Source: Ehretia macrophylla (Eukaryota; Streptophyta; Magnoliopsida; Boraginales; Ehretiaceae). Taken from it: 64,000 nt of DNA. The DNA lies in contig CM075771.1 of NCBI GenBank assembly GCA_037974665.1, positions 42,330,425 to 42,394,424 of the forward strand, given 5' to 3'. The notes under the pieces are model-generated. The model made no database searches, was not told where the DNA came from, and was given only the letters and a program-made list of their open reading frames with translations. Each line of letters starts with the position of its first letter. Positions within the stretch are counted from its first letter, which is position 1. Made by a program: the position numbers and the translations under genes. Of the stretch, positions 35,901 to 49,889 are shown piece by piece.

Positions 35901-38900
35901 CGGAGAGCTTTCCAACGGTGTGCTGTGCGCTGCGTAACTCCTTACGGATCAAAAGTTCGGGCACCGAAGCGACGGATACCTGGTCACAAGCCCAACACCC
36001 TTGGTTTGTTGGCCTAGCCTCTACGTTAAGCAAAGTTGTCTTGCCCAAGATGCCTGGGATTCGATAATAGAATTGTGATGGATTAGGTTTTGTCGTCCTT
36101 TTCGTAGCTCATGACGTACGATCCGTGATGGAAAAACAGCGCAAAAGAAGAAAAGTGTCCCGAAATTGATGAAAACGTTCATTTTTGGGCTCTGAAAATA
36201 GGCACAGCCGAGCAGGCTTATTGCCCCCGTCGTAGAGCTCTCAGAGAGCTTTCCAACGGTATGCTGTGCGCCGCGTAACTCCTTACGGATCCAAAGTTAT
36301 GGACACCAGAGCGACGGATACCTGGTCCCTTACCCCATGCCCTCGGTTTGCTGGCCCAACCTCTACATGAAGTGAAGTTGTCTTGCCCAAGGTACCATGG
36401 GATTCGGTAGTAGAAATGTGATGGATTAGGTTGTCGTTCCTTTTGTGGCTCACGACGTACGATCCGGGATGGAAAAATAGCACAAAAGAAGAAAAATGTC
36501 TCAAAACTGATGAAAACGTTCGATTTTGGGCTCTGAAAATAAGTGCAGCCTAGCAGCCTTGCTTCCCCTGTCGTAGAGCTCTCGGAGAGCTTTCCAACGG
36601 TATGCTGTGCGTCGCGTAACTCTTTACGGATAAAAAGTTATGGCCACCGGAGTGACGGATACCTGGTCACAAGCCCTACGCCCTCGGTTTGCGGGCCAGC
36701 CTCTACATGAAGTGAAGTTGTCTTGCCCAAGGTGCCATGGGATTCAGTAATAGAAATGTGATGGATTAGGTTGTCATCCTTTTCGCGGCTTACGACGTAT
36801 GATCCGGGATGGAAAAACAGCGCAAAAGAAGAAAGGTGTCCTGAAACTGATGAAAAAGTTCAATTTTGGGCTCCAAAAATAGGCGCGGCCGAGCAGGCTT
36901 GTTGGCATCGTTGTAGAGCTCTCGGAGAGCTTTCCAACAGTATATTGTGCGCTACGTAACTCCTTACGGATCAAAAGATAAGGCACCGAAGCGACAAGTA
37001 CCTGGTCACAAGCCCCACACCCTCGATTTGCGAGCCCAGCATATACGTGAAGCAAAGTTGTCTTGCCCAAGGTGCCGTGGGATTCAGTAATAGAAATGTG
37101 ATGGATTAGGTTGTCGTCCTTTTCGCGGCTCCTGACGTACGATCCGGGATGGAAAAATAGCACAAAAGAAGAAAAGTATCTCGAAGCTAATGAAAACATT
37201 CGATTTTGGGCTTCGAAAATAGGCGCAGCAGAGCAGGCTTGCTGCGCCCATCGTAGAGCTCTAGGAGAGCTTTCCAACAGTATGTTGTGCGCCGCGTAAC
37301 TCCTTACATAACAAAAGTTATGGGCACCGGAGCAACGGAGGCCTGGTCCCAAGCCTTACGCCCTCGGTTTGCGGGCCCAGCCTCTACGTGAAGCAAAGTT
37401 GTCTTGCCCAAGATGCCTGGGATTTGGTAATAGAAATGTGATGGATTAGGTTGTAGTCCTTTTCACAGCTCACGACGTACGATCCGTGATGAAAAAATAG
37501 CGTAAAAGAAGAAAAGTGTCTCAAAACTGATGAAAACATTCATTTTTGGGATCCGAAAAGAGGGGCAGCCGAGCAGGCTTGTTGCCCCCGTCGTAGTGCT
37601 CTCGGAGAGCTTTCCAACGGTATGTTGTGCGCAGCGTAACTCCTTACGGATCCAAATTAATGGGCTCCGGAGCGACGGATACCGGGTCACTTGCCCCACG
37701 CCCTCGGTTTGCTGGCCCAGCCTCTACGTGAAGTGAAGTTGTCTTGCCCAAGGTACCATGGGATTCAGTAATAGAAATGTGATGGATTAGGTAGTCGTTC
37801 TTTTCGCGGCTCACGACGTACGATCCGGGATGGAAAAACATGGGAAAAGAAGAAAAGTATCCCGAAGCTAATAAAAATGTTCGATTTTGGGCTCCGAAAA
37901 TAGGCGCAGCCGAGCAGGCTTGCTACGCTCGTCGTAGAGCTCTCAGAGAGCTTTCCAAAGGTATGTTGTGCGCCGCGTAACTCCTTACGGATCCAAAGTT
38001 ATTGACACCGGAACGACAGATACTTGGTCCCTTGCCCCATGCCCTCGGTTTGCTGGCCCAACCTCTACATGAAGTGAAGTTGTCTTGCCCAAGGTACCGT
38101 GGGATTTGGTAGTAGAAATGTGATGGATTAGGTTGTCGTTCCTTTCGTGGCTCATGACGTACGATCCAGGATGGAAAAACATGGGAAAAGAAGAAAAGTA
38201 TCCCGAAGCTAATAAAAACGTTCGATTTTGGGCTCCGAAAATAGGCACAGCCGAGCAGGCTTGCTGCGCTCGTCGTAGAGCTCTCAGAGAGCTTTCCAAC
38301 GGTATGCTGTGCGTCGCGTAACTCCTTACGGATCCAAAGTTATGGACACCGGAGCGACGGATACCTGGTCACTTGCCCCACGCCCTCGGTTTGCTGGCCC
38401 AGCCTCTACGTGAAGTGAAGTTGTCTTGCCCAAGGAACCATGGGATTCAGTAATAGAAATGTGATGGATTAGGTAGTCGTTCTTTTCGCGGCTCACGACG
38501 TACGATTCGGGATGGAAAAACATGGGAAAAGAAGAAAAGTATCCCGAAGCTAATAAAGACGTTCCATTTTTGGGCTCTAAATATAGGCGCAGCCGAGCAG
38601 GCTTGTCGCCCCCGTCGTAGAGCTCTCAGAGAGCTTTCCAACGGTATGCTGTGCGCCGCGTAACTCCTTACGGATCCAAAGTTATGGACACCGGAGTGAC
38701 GGATACCTGGTCCCTTGCCCCATGCCCTCGGTTTGCTGGCCCAACCTCTACATGAAGTGAAGTTGTCTTGCCCAAGGTACCGTGGGATTCGGTAGTAGAA
38801 ATGTGATGGATTAGGTTGTCGTTCCTTTTGTGGCTCACGATGTACGATCCGGGATGGAAAAACAGCGCAAAAGAAGAAAAATGTCTCAAAATTGATGAAA

Positions 38901-40643
38901 ACGTTCAATTTTGGGCTCTGAAAATAAGCGCAGCCGAGCAGCCTTGCTTCCCCTATCGTAGAGCTCTCGGAGAGCTTTCCAACGGTATGCTGTACGTCGC
39001 GTAACTCTTTACGGATAAAAAGTTATGGCCACCGGAGCGACGGATACCTGGTCACAAGCCCTACGCCCTCGGTTTGCAGGCCCAGCCTGTACGTGAAGTG
39101 AAGTTGTCTTGCCCAAGGTGCCATGGGATTCAGTAATAGAAATGTGATAGATTAGGTTGTCATCCTTTTCGCGGCTTACGACGTATGATCCGGGATGGAA
39201 AAATAGCGCAAAAGAAGAAAAGTGTCCTGAAACTGATGAAAAAGTTCGATTTTGGGCTCCGAAAATGGGCGCGGCCGAGCAGGCTTGTTGGCATCGTTGT
39301 AGAGCTCTCGGAGAGCTTTCTAACGGTATATTGTGCGCTGCGTAACTTTTTACGGATCAAAAGATAAGGCACCGAAATGACAAGTACCTGGTCACAAGCC
39401 CCACACCCTCGGTTTGCGGGCCCAGCATATACGTGAAGCAAAGTTGTCTTGCCCAAGGTACCGTGGGATTCAGTAATAGAAATGTGATGGATTAGGTTGT
39501 CGTCCTTTTCGCGGCTCCCGACGTACGATCCGGGATGGAAAAACAGCACAAAAGAAGAAAAGTATCCCGAAGCTAATGAAAACATTCGATTTTGGGCTTC
39601 GAAAATAGGCACAGCCGAGCAGGCTTGCTGCGCCAATCGTAGAGCTCTAGGAGAGCTTTCCAACAGTATGTTGTGCGCCGCGTAACTCCTTACGGAACAA
39701 AAGTTATGGGCACCGGAGCAACGGAGGCTTGGTCCCAAGCCTTACGCCCTCGGTTTGCGGGCCCAACCTCTACGTGAAACAAAGTTGTCTTGCCCAAGAT
39801 GCCTGGGATTCGGTAATAGAAATGTGATGGATTAGGTTGTAGTCCTTTTCACAGCTCACGACGTACGATCCGTGACAGAAAAATAGCGTAAAAGAAGAAA
39901 AGTGTCTCAAAACTGATGAAAACATTCATTTTTGGGCTCCGAAAAAAGGCGCAGCCGAGCAGGCTTGTTGCCCCCGTCGTAGAGCTCTCGGAGAGCTTTC
40001 CAACGGTATGCTGTGCGCCGCGTAACTCCTTACGGATCCAAACTAATGGGCACCGGAGCGACGGATACCGGGTCACTTGCCCCACGCCCTTGGTTTGCTG
40101 GCCCAGCCTCTACGTGAAGTGAAGTTGTCTTGCCCAAGGTACCATGGGATTCAGTAATAGAAATGTGATGGATTTGGTGGTCGTTCTTTTCGCGGCTCAC
40201 GACGTACAATCCGGGATGGAAAAACATGGGAAAAGAAGAAAAGTATCCCGAAGCTAATAAAAACGTTCAATTTTGGGCTCTGAAAATAGGCGCAGCCGAG
40301 CAGGCTCGCTATACTCGTCGTAGAGCTCTCGGAGAGCTTTCCAACGGTATGCTGTGCGCCGCGTAACTCCTTACAGATCAAAAGTTATGGGCCCCGGTGC
40401 GACGGAGACGTGGTCACAAGCCCCAAGCTCTCGGTTTGCGGGCCCAACCTCTACATGAAGTGAAGTTGTCTTGCCCAAGGTGCCGTGGAATTCAGTAATA
40501 GAAATGTGATGGATTAGGTTGTTGTCCTTTTCGTGGCTCACGACGTATGATCCGGGATAGAAAAACAACGCAAAAGAAGAAATGTGTATGGAAACTGATG
40601 AAAACGTTCAATTTTGGGCTTCGAAAATAGGCGCAGCGTAACT
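29927..40643. repeat. Satellite block 4, about 31 monomers, the longest uninterrupted array
   Basis: This 10.7-kb run of the 340-bp satellite starts at the right AAGGT duplication of L4 and ends at the TAACT target of L5. Just before L5, near 40636, about 88 bp of a monomer are missing (ggcgcag joins directly to cgtaact). The right 4 kb contains a higher-order pattern, described separately. Frames of up to 192 codons (36774-37352 and 39160-39738, minus strand) only reflect the low stop density of the monomer and are not called as genes. Confidence 0.96.
36180..40350. repeat. Higher-order satellite array with pattern PQRST-PT-PQRST
   Basis: Monomers carrying private variants repeat in order. 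Type P has GTCCCTT and GGTAGTAG (starting near 36283, 37985 and 38668). Type Q has GATAAAAAGTTATGGCC (36624, 39009). Type R has AGATAAGGCACCGAA with CAGCATATACG (36964, 39355). Type S has GGAGCAACGGAGG (37310, 39694). Type T has CATGGGAAAAGAAG (the monomers near 37644, 38326 and 40030). The segment 36180-37964 matches 38565-40350 at a constant offset of 2386 bp (seven monomers), with a two-monomer PT unit between. Confidence 0.85.
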
Positions 40644-43600
40644 TGTAAGGCCTGACCTCGATTTGCGTGCGATGTCTCGTTTCGTGTGCCCTAATCTAGA
40701 TTTACGTGCGTTGACCTTTGTTTAAGAGTCGTGTTCCGTTTTGAGTGCCTTGCATTGAATTACGTGCATACATTTAGGGTTGCGTGCATTTACTTAGAAA
40801 ACGTGCATTCATCTCGTAGTTCATGCCCTACCTCGTAGTGCGTGCCCTAAACCTAGGAAAGTGTGCCCACACGCTAATCAAGAAAGCATCTTACACGAAG
40901 CACTAGATCATTAATTAATCCTACAAACTCCACTAACTAATTTTAAATTGCTAATTCAACCCACTAGAAGACGAAATTGCACCAAAAGCTAGACATTCTT
41001 TATTCTTTATTCCTTATTCTTTTGCACATCCCAAACACACAATATTAAATTGCTCAACCAAAGACAAAAATTCAGATTCTTGCACAAGCTTGGCCGACCA
41101 CTATTGCATATTGAACTAGCTTTGCATTTCAAAATTTGTACCTAAACATTCTATGACAAGTTATGACACAAAGCATTAAAAAAATGACTCAAACTCTACC
41201 CAAAGCTCCACCAATCTCGACACACACTCCATGCCCATGCTAGGTGATTCAAACATGCTCCTTGAAGACACAAAAATCTGAATTTACAAGCCCTAGGCCG
41301 ACATATGCATCAATTCCTTCAATCCTTTCATTTTTCTTTCATTCTTTCTCTCTTTCTCTCATTCTTTCTCTCATTCTTCTCTCCATCTCAGCCTTAGCTG
41401 AAACTCTACTCTCCATAGCTTAAGTTCATCACTCAATGGTTCATCAAGACATGCAAGCTACTAGGAACTCGACCAAGCAAAGCTAGAATGCAAAAGATAC
41501 ACATGCAAGCTCATTGAACCTTCATTTCGGCTTAGGTGAGTTTTTTAGCTTCCATTTCATTTTCTTTTTGTTCTAGCCACATGCACCTACTAAGAACATG
41601 GTAACTTAGCTAGGAAATTAGAGAAATCTCAAGTTGTCTCTCGGCTAAGCAAGGAGAAAAGTCGACATTGTGCTTCATCAAGAGTTTGTGCATCTTCTTT
41701 GTTGTCTTGTTAAGGTGAGGGCTAAAACTTCTTGAAAAGCTTTCAAAAACCACATGCATGCCTTTAAATGTCTATTTTTACCTCTGTACTTGTGATATAT
41801 GTGTATACATGAGCTTTTGTAAGCATGCATGCCAAGATATTTGGCTAGAATGTGAAGATAGGTGAAATCGCGTATTTGGCAGCTTTCTGTTCTGTTGGAA
41901 CGAAGTGACTTTGACCAGGTAAATGATCTTGAAAATGCCTGAAAATTCGTAGGTCACTAGTTTTGCCAGTTATGAGATTTTTCATAGAAATAGGCCAAAG
42001 ATAATTTTGACTCTAAGGTCCTCAAAATGGAAAAATATCAAAATGTATCAAAATCTGGAAAATCTGGAAAAATGAAGCAGGTTTTGGTAGATTCACTGTC
42101 CTTGTAGAACGAACCAGTTTTGACTTAGTACATGACATCCAAAATGCATGAAATTTGGTGTATTGCTAGATTTTTCAGTTCTAGACATTTTTGTCAGAAA
42201 TAGACTAAGGCTAAATCGGACCCTAAGGCCCTAAAAAACGACAGGTATTTAAATGTGTACAAATCTGGACAGTTTTGCATAGTCTCACGGTTTTGGCTAT
42301 AACTCTTGAACCCGAACTCCAAATGATGCGAGGTTTGTTTCTGGATTTAGTTCACTCCTTAAGATTTAATTTGACATTTTGTTCACTGGAATTGGAGTTT
42401 GTTTGCTTGTCTCAATTATTGTGAGAAAACAGACCATTGCAGTGAGGTTTTCATCTAGTGATTTGCCTTGAAAATTATTGTAACTTCTCTTATTGTATTA
42501 AATGCTTGGGATTGTGGCATTGGGATGTTGTGTAGACTGTTTTGAATGTTTGAGGGTGTTTGAATTAATCAATGCATGGCTTGAGTTTAATTACGTGACA
42601 ACTTAGGGCTTAATCGCACGGGTGAGCATGAATTGAAACCCTAATGACTAGGTAAACTCGCTAAGTGTTGATTCTATGAATATTGTGTTTAATTATGTGA
42701 TTAGTAGGCTGCCCATAGTTTCCCTTATAGCCCTAAATATGATTCTGATGATTACACGTTGACAAGTAGGCCATTCTTGCACCCGGTCCCACGTAAACGT
42801 TGTTGTATGTTGTATGACCTTATTATTTGATTACGTGAACTTCGAAATGAGTTATGTGACTTGATCTACATGCGTTACATGGCTGCCCGTTTAATATTCA
42901 TATGACTCCATGTGCTTTACAAGTGAAATTACATGTTATATCATGCCTCGCGTGTTTACTTGTCAATGTGCAATCTTATGACTGTTCAGAGGCAACCTAC
43001 TTTGTTGTCCTCCTAACGTGATATATTAAATGTCATAAATGTGCATTGCAAACAAGGTTGCAACCTTTCATTCTGGCGTGGTAGCGTTCATACACACCGA
43101 GCGGCATCGGGCTTGCCGGTGCAACTGTGACTACCATTGTCCAATTCCCTCTCTCGCTTGGGGGCTAGACTTCCTCAGAGAGTTGGGTCGTAGGATTTCG
43201 GGGTACATCCGGAGTACACCCATTTGGCATGATAAGGGGATGATTCGAAGTCGGCCACAACAACTGATACTGGAAATGAACTCAGAGCAAAGGCTCACCA
43301 TATCCTTTTCACTATGTGTATAAGTACTCTCGCTTGGTTCCTAGAGGACCTCGGGGAGGAACGACGGGTAATTGTGTTCTTTTACTTTTACATTACATTA
43401 TGTACTTACTTGTGATATAATGTCATGCTTGCAAAAGGATTTTCATAAGTTGAACCAGAAAATGAGTTTCAAAACTTATTTCTTGTTCCCCCTCGCTGAG
43501 TTGATAAAGACTCACCCTCTTTTATCATCTCAGGTGAAGAAGACCAGGAACAGGTACCCGAGGACAACGTGCCTAATGATGATTCCTTGGAATGATTGCT

Positions 43601-44229
43601 TGCCCTACGTGCCTTACTTGACTATGGCCATTTTGTTAATGATATGTTGTTTGAAGACTATTTCATTTCTTACATTGCTTGTTATTGTATTGTAAATGAC
43701 CCCCGTTGTAATTTGGGGTCTAATTTTGGCTTGTACTGATCATAACTAGATAGACACTACTACGGTCGTTTTTGCTATCGTTATTGGCTAGTATCAATCA
43801 TAGGATTATGAAGTATCAGGTAAGGATTAAGTAAAATGAATCAATCCAATCTTAAGCAGGTACTCTTTGTTAAGCTAAGATCAACAAGTACTTTTGTAAC
43901 GAGGATTAACAAACAAATGAGACATAGTATCATGCTAGGTTATTAATCAAACGAGACTTCGAGACAACTAGTAGGTGTTTCAATTGATGACAAGTAGTAA
44001 TCTTAGTTGGAAATGAACTTGAGATTGGAAGTTTTGAGGCCTTTAGAAAATTAGGTCAAACTAAAGAGCCTAATTACAGCCGTTATGCTGCCGGTTTTCC
44101 GGAGAGTTTGTAGAGTTTAGGCTAAAATGTTAAGTGTTAAACCTTCATGAACGATTACATACGTGAAATGACTTGAATGTTTAGATCACACCCTAGTCTA
44201 ACCCCTATAGGTCGGGTTGGGGCGTGACA
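40644..44229 (+). mobile_element. Solo LTR L5
   Basis: A 3586-bp LTR runs TGTAAGGCCTGACC...GGCGTGACA and is flanked by a perfect duplication TAACT (40639-40643 and 44230-44234). Satellite phase is kept (cgtaact then ccttacgg). The expected TGTGAGG start is changed to TGTAAGG. Landmarks: short block of about 20-bp repeats at 40644-40870, CT-rich tract near 41330-41390, small LTR frame 43039-43323 (94 codons, extended), a second shared frame at 43372-43695, and GACCCC/GGGGTC hairpin 43698-43720. No internal region is left. Confidence 0.95.
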
Positions 44230-46345
44230 TAACTCCTTACGGATCAAAAGTTATGGTACCGGAGTGACGAATACCTGGTCACAAGCCCCACGCCCTCGGT
44301 TTGCTAGCCGAGCCTCTACGTGAAGTGAAGTTGTCTTGCCTAAGGTACCGTGTGATTCAGTAATAGAAATGTGATGGATTAGGTTGCCGTCCTTTTCACG
44401 GCTTACGACGTACGATCCGGGATGGAAAAATAGCGCAAAAGAAGAAAAGTGTCCCGATACTGATGAAAACGTTCTATTTTGGGCTCTAAATATAGGCACA
44501 GCCGAGCAGGCTTGCTGCCCTCGTCGTAGAGCTCCCGGAGAGCTTTCCAACGGTATGCTGTGCGCCACGTAACTCCTTACGGATCAAAAGTTATGAGCAC
44601 GGGAGTGACGGATACCTAGTCACAAGCCCCAAGCCCTCGGTTTGCGGCCCCAGCCTCTACATGAAGTGAAGTTTTCTTGCCCAAGGTGTCGTGGGATTCA
44701 ATAATAGAAATGTGATGGATTAGGTTGTTGTCCTTTTCGCAACTCACGACGTACGATCCGGGATGGAAAAACAGCGCAAAAGAAGAAATGTGTCCCGAAA
44801 CTGATGAAAACGTTCGTTTTTGGGCTTTGAAAATAGGCGTAGCCGAGCAGGCTTGTTCCCCCGTCGTAGAGCTCTTGGAGAGCTTTCCAAATGTATGCTG
44901 TGCGTCGCGTAACTCCTTTCGGATCAAAAGTTATAGGTACCGGAGCGTCGGAGACCTGGACTCAAGCCCTACGCCCTCGGTTTATGGGCCCAGCCTCTAC
45001 GTGAAATGAAGTTGTCTTGCCCAAGGTGCCGCGGGATTCAGTAATAGAAATGTGATGGATTAGGTTGTCGTCCTTTTCGCGGCTAACGACGTACGATCTA
45101 GGATGGAAAAACATGGCAAAAGAAGAAAAGTGTCCCAAAACTGATGAAAACGTTCGATTTTAGGCTCCAAAAATAGGCGCTGCCAAGCAGTCTTGTTGCC
45201 CCCATCGTAGAGCTCTCGGAGAACTTTCTAACGGTATGGTGTGCGCTGCGTAACTCCTTACGGATCAAAAGTTATGGGCATCGGAGCGTCGGAGACTTGG
45301 TCCCAAGCCCCACGCCCTCGGTTTGCGGGCCCAGCCTCTCCATGAAGCAAAGTTGTCTTGCCTAAGATGCCTGGGATTCGGTAATAGAAATGTGATGGAT
45401 TAGGTTGTCGTCTTTTTCGCGGCTCACGACGTACGATCCGTGATGAAAAAACAGCGCAAAGTAAGAAAAGTGTCCCGAAACAGATGAAAATGTTCAAATT
45501 TGGGCTCTGAAAACAGGTGTAGCCAAAGAGACTTTCTGCCCCTGTCGTAGAGCTCTCGGAGAGCTTTCCAACGGTATGTTGTACGCCGCGTAACTCCTTA
45601 CGGATCAAAAGTTAAGGCACCGAAGCGACAGATACCTGGCCATAAGTCCCACGCCCTCGGTTTGCGGGCCCAACCTCTATGTGAAGTGAAGTTGTCTTGC
45701 CCAAGGTGCCCCGGGATTCAGTAATAGAAATGTAATGGATTAGGTTGTCGTCCTTTTCGTGGCTCATGACGTACGATCCGGGATGGAAAAATAGGGCAAA
45801 AGAAGAAAAGTGTCCCAAAACTGATGAAAACATTCGATTTTGGGCTCCAAAAATTGGCGAGGCCTAGCAGGCTTGTTGCCCCCGTCGTAGAGCTCAAGGA
45901 GAGCTTTCCAACGGTATGCTGTGCACCGTGCAACCCCTTATGGATCATAAGTTATAGGCACCGGAGCAATGGATACCCCGGTTACAAGCCCCACGCCCTC
46001 AGTTTGCGAGCCCAGCCTCTACGTTAAGCAAGGTTATCTTGCCCAAGATGCCTGGGATTCGGTATTAGAAATGTTATAGATTAGGTTGTCGTCCTTTTCG
46101 TAGCTCAAGACGTACTATCTGTGACGGAAAAACAGCGCAAAAGATGAAAAGTGTCCCGAAAATGATGAAAACGTTCGTTTTTGGGCTCCTAAAACATGCG
46201 CAACCGAGCAGGCTTGTTCCCCAGTCCTAGAGCTCTCGGAGAGCTTTCCAACGGCATACTGTGCGTCGCGTAACTCCTTTCGGATCAAAAGTTATAGGCA
46301 CTGGAGCGTCAGAGACCTGGACTCAAGCCCCACGCTCTCGGTGTG
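44230..46345. repeat. Satellite block 5, about 6 monomers
   Basis: The same satellite lies between L5 and L6. From about 44835 onward it is the left part of an 11-monomer unit repeated from about 52125. It ends at GTGTG (46341-46345), the target duplication of L6. No gene is seen. Confidence 0.95.
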
Positions 46346-49300
46346 TGTGAGGCCCGACTTGGATTTGCGTACGATACCTCGTTTCGTGTCCCCTAATCTA
46401 GATTTGCGTTCCTTGACCTAGGTTTAAGAATTGTGTTCGTTTTGTATGCCAAGCATTGAATTACGTGCATTCATTTAGGGTTGCGTGCATTTACTAGAAA
46501 AATGTGCATTTGTCTCGTAGTTCGTGTCCTACCTCGTAGTGCATGCCCTAGACCTAGGAAAGCGTGCCCTCACGCTAATCAAGAAAGCATCTTGCACGAA
46601 GCACTATGTCATTAATTAATCCTACAAAATCCACTAACTATTTTTAAATTACTAATTCAACCCACTAGAAGACAAAATCTCACAAAAAACTAGACATTCC
46701 TTATTCTTTATTCCTTATTCTTTTTGTACTTTCAACACACAATTAAAAAATGCTCAAAAGATGACAAAAAAAATCAGATTTTAAGAAGCCTTGGCTGACC
46801 ACTTTGTGAGCCTTGTGCTTGCTTTGCATAATTCAAATCTTATTCCCAAACATTTTATGACATTCTATGACACAAATGCATAAAAAATTGATTAAAACCT
46901 CCTCAAAACTCCACCATTCTTGACAATGCTCCCTTGCCCATGCTAAACACTTCAAAATCCAAGCATCTTGAAGACACAAATCTGATTTTTGCTATGCCCA
47001 AGGCCGACAATACTCTTTTGCCCATCAAAGCTCTTATTTTTCTTCATTTCTCTCATTTCTTTTCATTCTCTCTCTCCCTCTTATTCTTCTCTCTCTCTCT
47101 CGGCCTTGGCTGAGTTCCTTCACTTCATAGTTCATCTTCATCACACCATAGTTAATCAAGACAAGCAACAAGCAAGAAGACTCGATCAAGCTAGCTAAGA
47201 TGCAAGAATCACACTTGCATGCCCCTTGAGTCACCATTTCGGCCTTGGTGAGTTCACTAGCTTCCATTTATTTTCTTCTAGTTCTAACCACATGCATGTA
47301 CTAAGAACTTGGCCACTAAGCTAGGAAAAATAGAGAGAAATCGGGTGGTGTCTTGGCTAAGCAAGGAAGAAGAAGAAAATTGTGCTTCATCAAGGTTTGT
47401 GCATCTTCTTGTTGATTTGCTAAGGTGAGGGCTAAAACCTTTTGAAAATCCTTTAAAAATCCACATGCATTCTCTTAAATGTATGTCTTTGCTTCTGTAC
47501 TTGAGTTATATGTGTGTTCATAAGCTTTTACAACCATGCATGGCAAGATTTTGGCTTGAAGTTGATGATAGATGAAATCGGGTTTGTTGACAGCTCTCTG
47601 ACTTGTTGTTGCGAGGTGAGTTTGGCTAGGCAAATGATGTTGAAAATGCACGAAAATTGGTAGGTGACTATTTTTTCCGGTTTTGAACATTTTTCGTAGA
47701 AATAGGCCAAAGCTAATTTTGACTCTAAGGTCCTAAAAATGGCAAATCATTAAAATGTGTCCAAATCTGGAAGTCTGGGAAAAATGAAACAGGTTTTGGC
47801 AGATGCACTGACCTTGTGGAACGAACCAGTTTTGACTTAGTAAATGATGTCAAAAATGCATAAAATTTTGTGCACTGCTATATTTTTCAGTTCTGGACAT
47901 TTTTGTCAGAAATGGACTAAGGCTAAATCTGACCCTAAGGACCTCAAAAACGACAATTATCTAAATGTGTGCAAATTTGGACAGTTTTGTGCAATCCCAC
48001 TGTTTTGGCTATAACTATTGATCTCGAACTCCAAATGATGCAAGGTTTGTTTCTAATTTTAGCTCACTTCTTAAGATTTAATTTGATTTCTTATTCACTG
48101 GAATTGGAGATTTTTTGCTTGTCTTAAGGATTGTGAGAAAGCAGCCTATTGCAGTGAGGGTTTCATTTAGTTATATGCTTAGAAAAATTGTTGTAACTTC
48201 TCTTGTGGTATTAATTGCTTTGGATTGTGGCATTGGGATGTTATGTGGACTGTTTTGAGTACTTGGGTATGTTTGGATTAATTGATGCTTGGCTTGAGAT
48301 TGATTTGAGTGGACTCGGGGCTTAATCGCACGGGTAAGCACGAAATAGAAACCCTAGCAACTAGGTAAACATGCTAAGTGTTGATCCTTTGAATATTGGG
48401 TGTAATTATATGCTTAGTAGGCTGCCCATAGTTTCCCTTATATCCCTAAATGTGATTTTGATTCGTTGCATGTTGACAAATAGACCTTTCTTGCATCCGA
48501 ACCACGTAGATTATTGTTGCATGTCGAATAACCTTATTATGTGATTACATGGACGTTGAAATGAGTTATATGACTTGAATTACGTGCGTTACATGGCTGC
48601 CCGTTTAATGTTCATATAACTCCATATGCTTTTCAAGTGAAATTACTTGTCAATGTACGATCTTATGACTGTCCGGAGGAAACCTACTTTGTTGTCCTCC
48701 TAATGTGTTATATTAAATGATAAATGTGCATTGCATACAAGGTTGCAACCTTTCATTTTGGCATGGTAGTGTTCACGCACACCGGGCGGTATCGGGCTTG
48801 CCGGTACAACCGTGACTACTATGGTCCCATTCCCTCTCTCGCTTGGGGGCTTGACTTCCTCGGAGAGTTGGGTCGTAGGATTTTGGGGTACATCCAGAGT
48901 ACACCCACTTGGCGTGTTAAGGGGATGATTTGAAGTCGGCCGCAACAACTGAGAGCAAAAGCTCACCGTATCATTTTTCTATATGTATAAGTACTCTCGC
49001 TTGGTTCCTAGAGAACCTCGGGGAGGAAAGACTGGTAATTGTGTTCCTTTACTTTGTATTATTGTTATGTACTTAATTACGTTATATTCATGCTTGCAAA
49101 AGGATTTTCATAAGTTGAACTGAAAAATGAGTTTCAAAACCTATTTCTCATTTCCCCTCGCTGAGTTCATAAGGACTCACCCTCTTTTATCATCTCAAGT
49201 GAAGAAGATCAAGAACAGGTACCTGAGGACGATGTGCCTAACAATGATTCCTTGGAGTGATTGCCTGTCCTATGTGCCTTGCGTGATTATGGCTATTTGT

Positions 49301-49889
49301 TAACTATGCTACTTGAAGACTATTTCTTTTATGTTACTTGATGTGTAATGTAAAAGACCCCCGTTGTAATTTGGGGTCTAATTTTGGTTTGTACTGATAT
49401 TAACTAGACAGACACTAGACATTACTATGATCGTTTTGCTATTATTACTGCTAGTATCTATAATAGGATTATGAAGTATTAGGTAAGGGCCAGGTAAAAT
49501 GAACCAACCAAATGTTAAGAAGGTACACGTTATTAAGCTAGGATCAACAGGTACTTTTGTAACGAGGATAAACAAACGAACGAGACATAGTATCATGCTA
49601 GGTTACTAATCAAACGAGACATCGAGATAACCAGTAGGCATTTCAATTGATAATAAATAGTAATCCTAGTTGGAAATGAAATTGAGATGGTAAATTTGAG
49701 GCGTTTAGAGAATTAGGTCAAACCAAATAGCCCAATTATAGCTGTTATGCTGCCGGTTTTTTGGAAAATTTTGGAGTTTAGGCCAAAACGTTAAGTGTTA
49801 AATCTTCATAAACGGTTAAGTACGTGATATGACTTGAACGTTAGATCACACCCTAGTCTAACCTTTATAGGCCGGGTTGGGGCGTGACA
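46346..49889 (+). mobile_element. Solo LTR L6
   Basis: A 3544-bp LTR runs TGTGAGGCCCGAC...GGCGTGACA with a perfect duplication GTGTG (46341-46345 and 49890-49894). The paralogous satellite monomer at 53629-53633 has the intact site (cctcggtgtgcggg), an empty-site control. Landmarks: block of about 20-bp repeats at 46346-46570, CT tract near 47065-47100, small LTR frame 48724-48933 (69 codons), hairpin arms GACCCC/GGGGTC 49356-49378. No internal region remains. Confidence 0.96.

Noticed and set aside
36774-37352. 192-codon minus-strand frame and its near copy at 39160-39738
   Set aside because: These are the longest of many frames inside satellite monomers. The same residues recur in every monomer and the 340-bp period shifts the frame each time. 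The two long ones are paralogous positions of the higher-order repeat, not genes.
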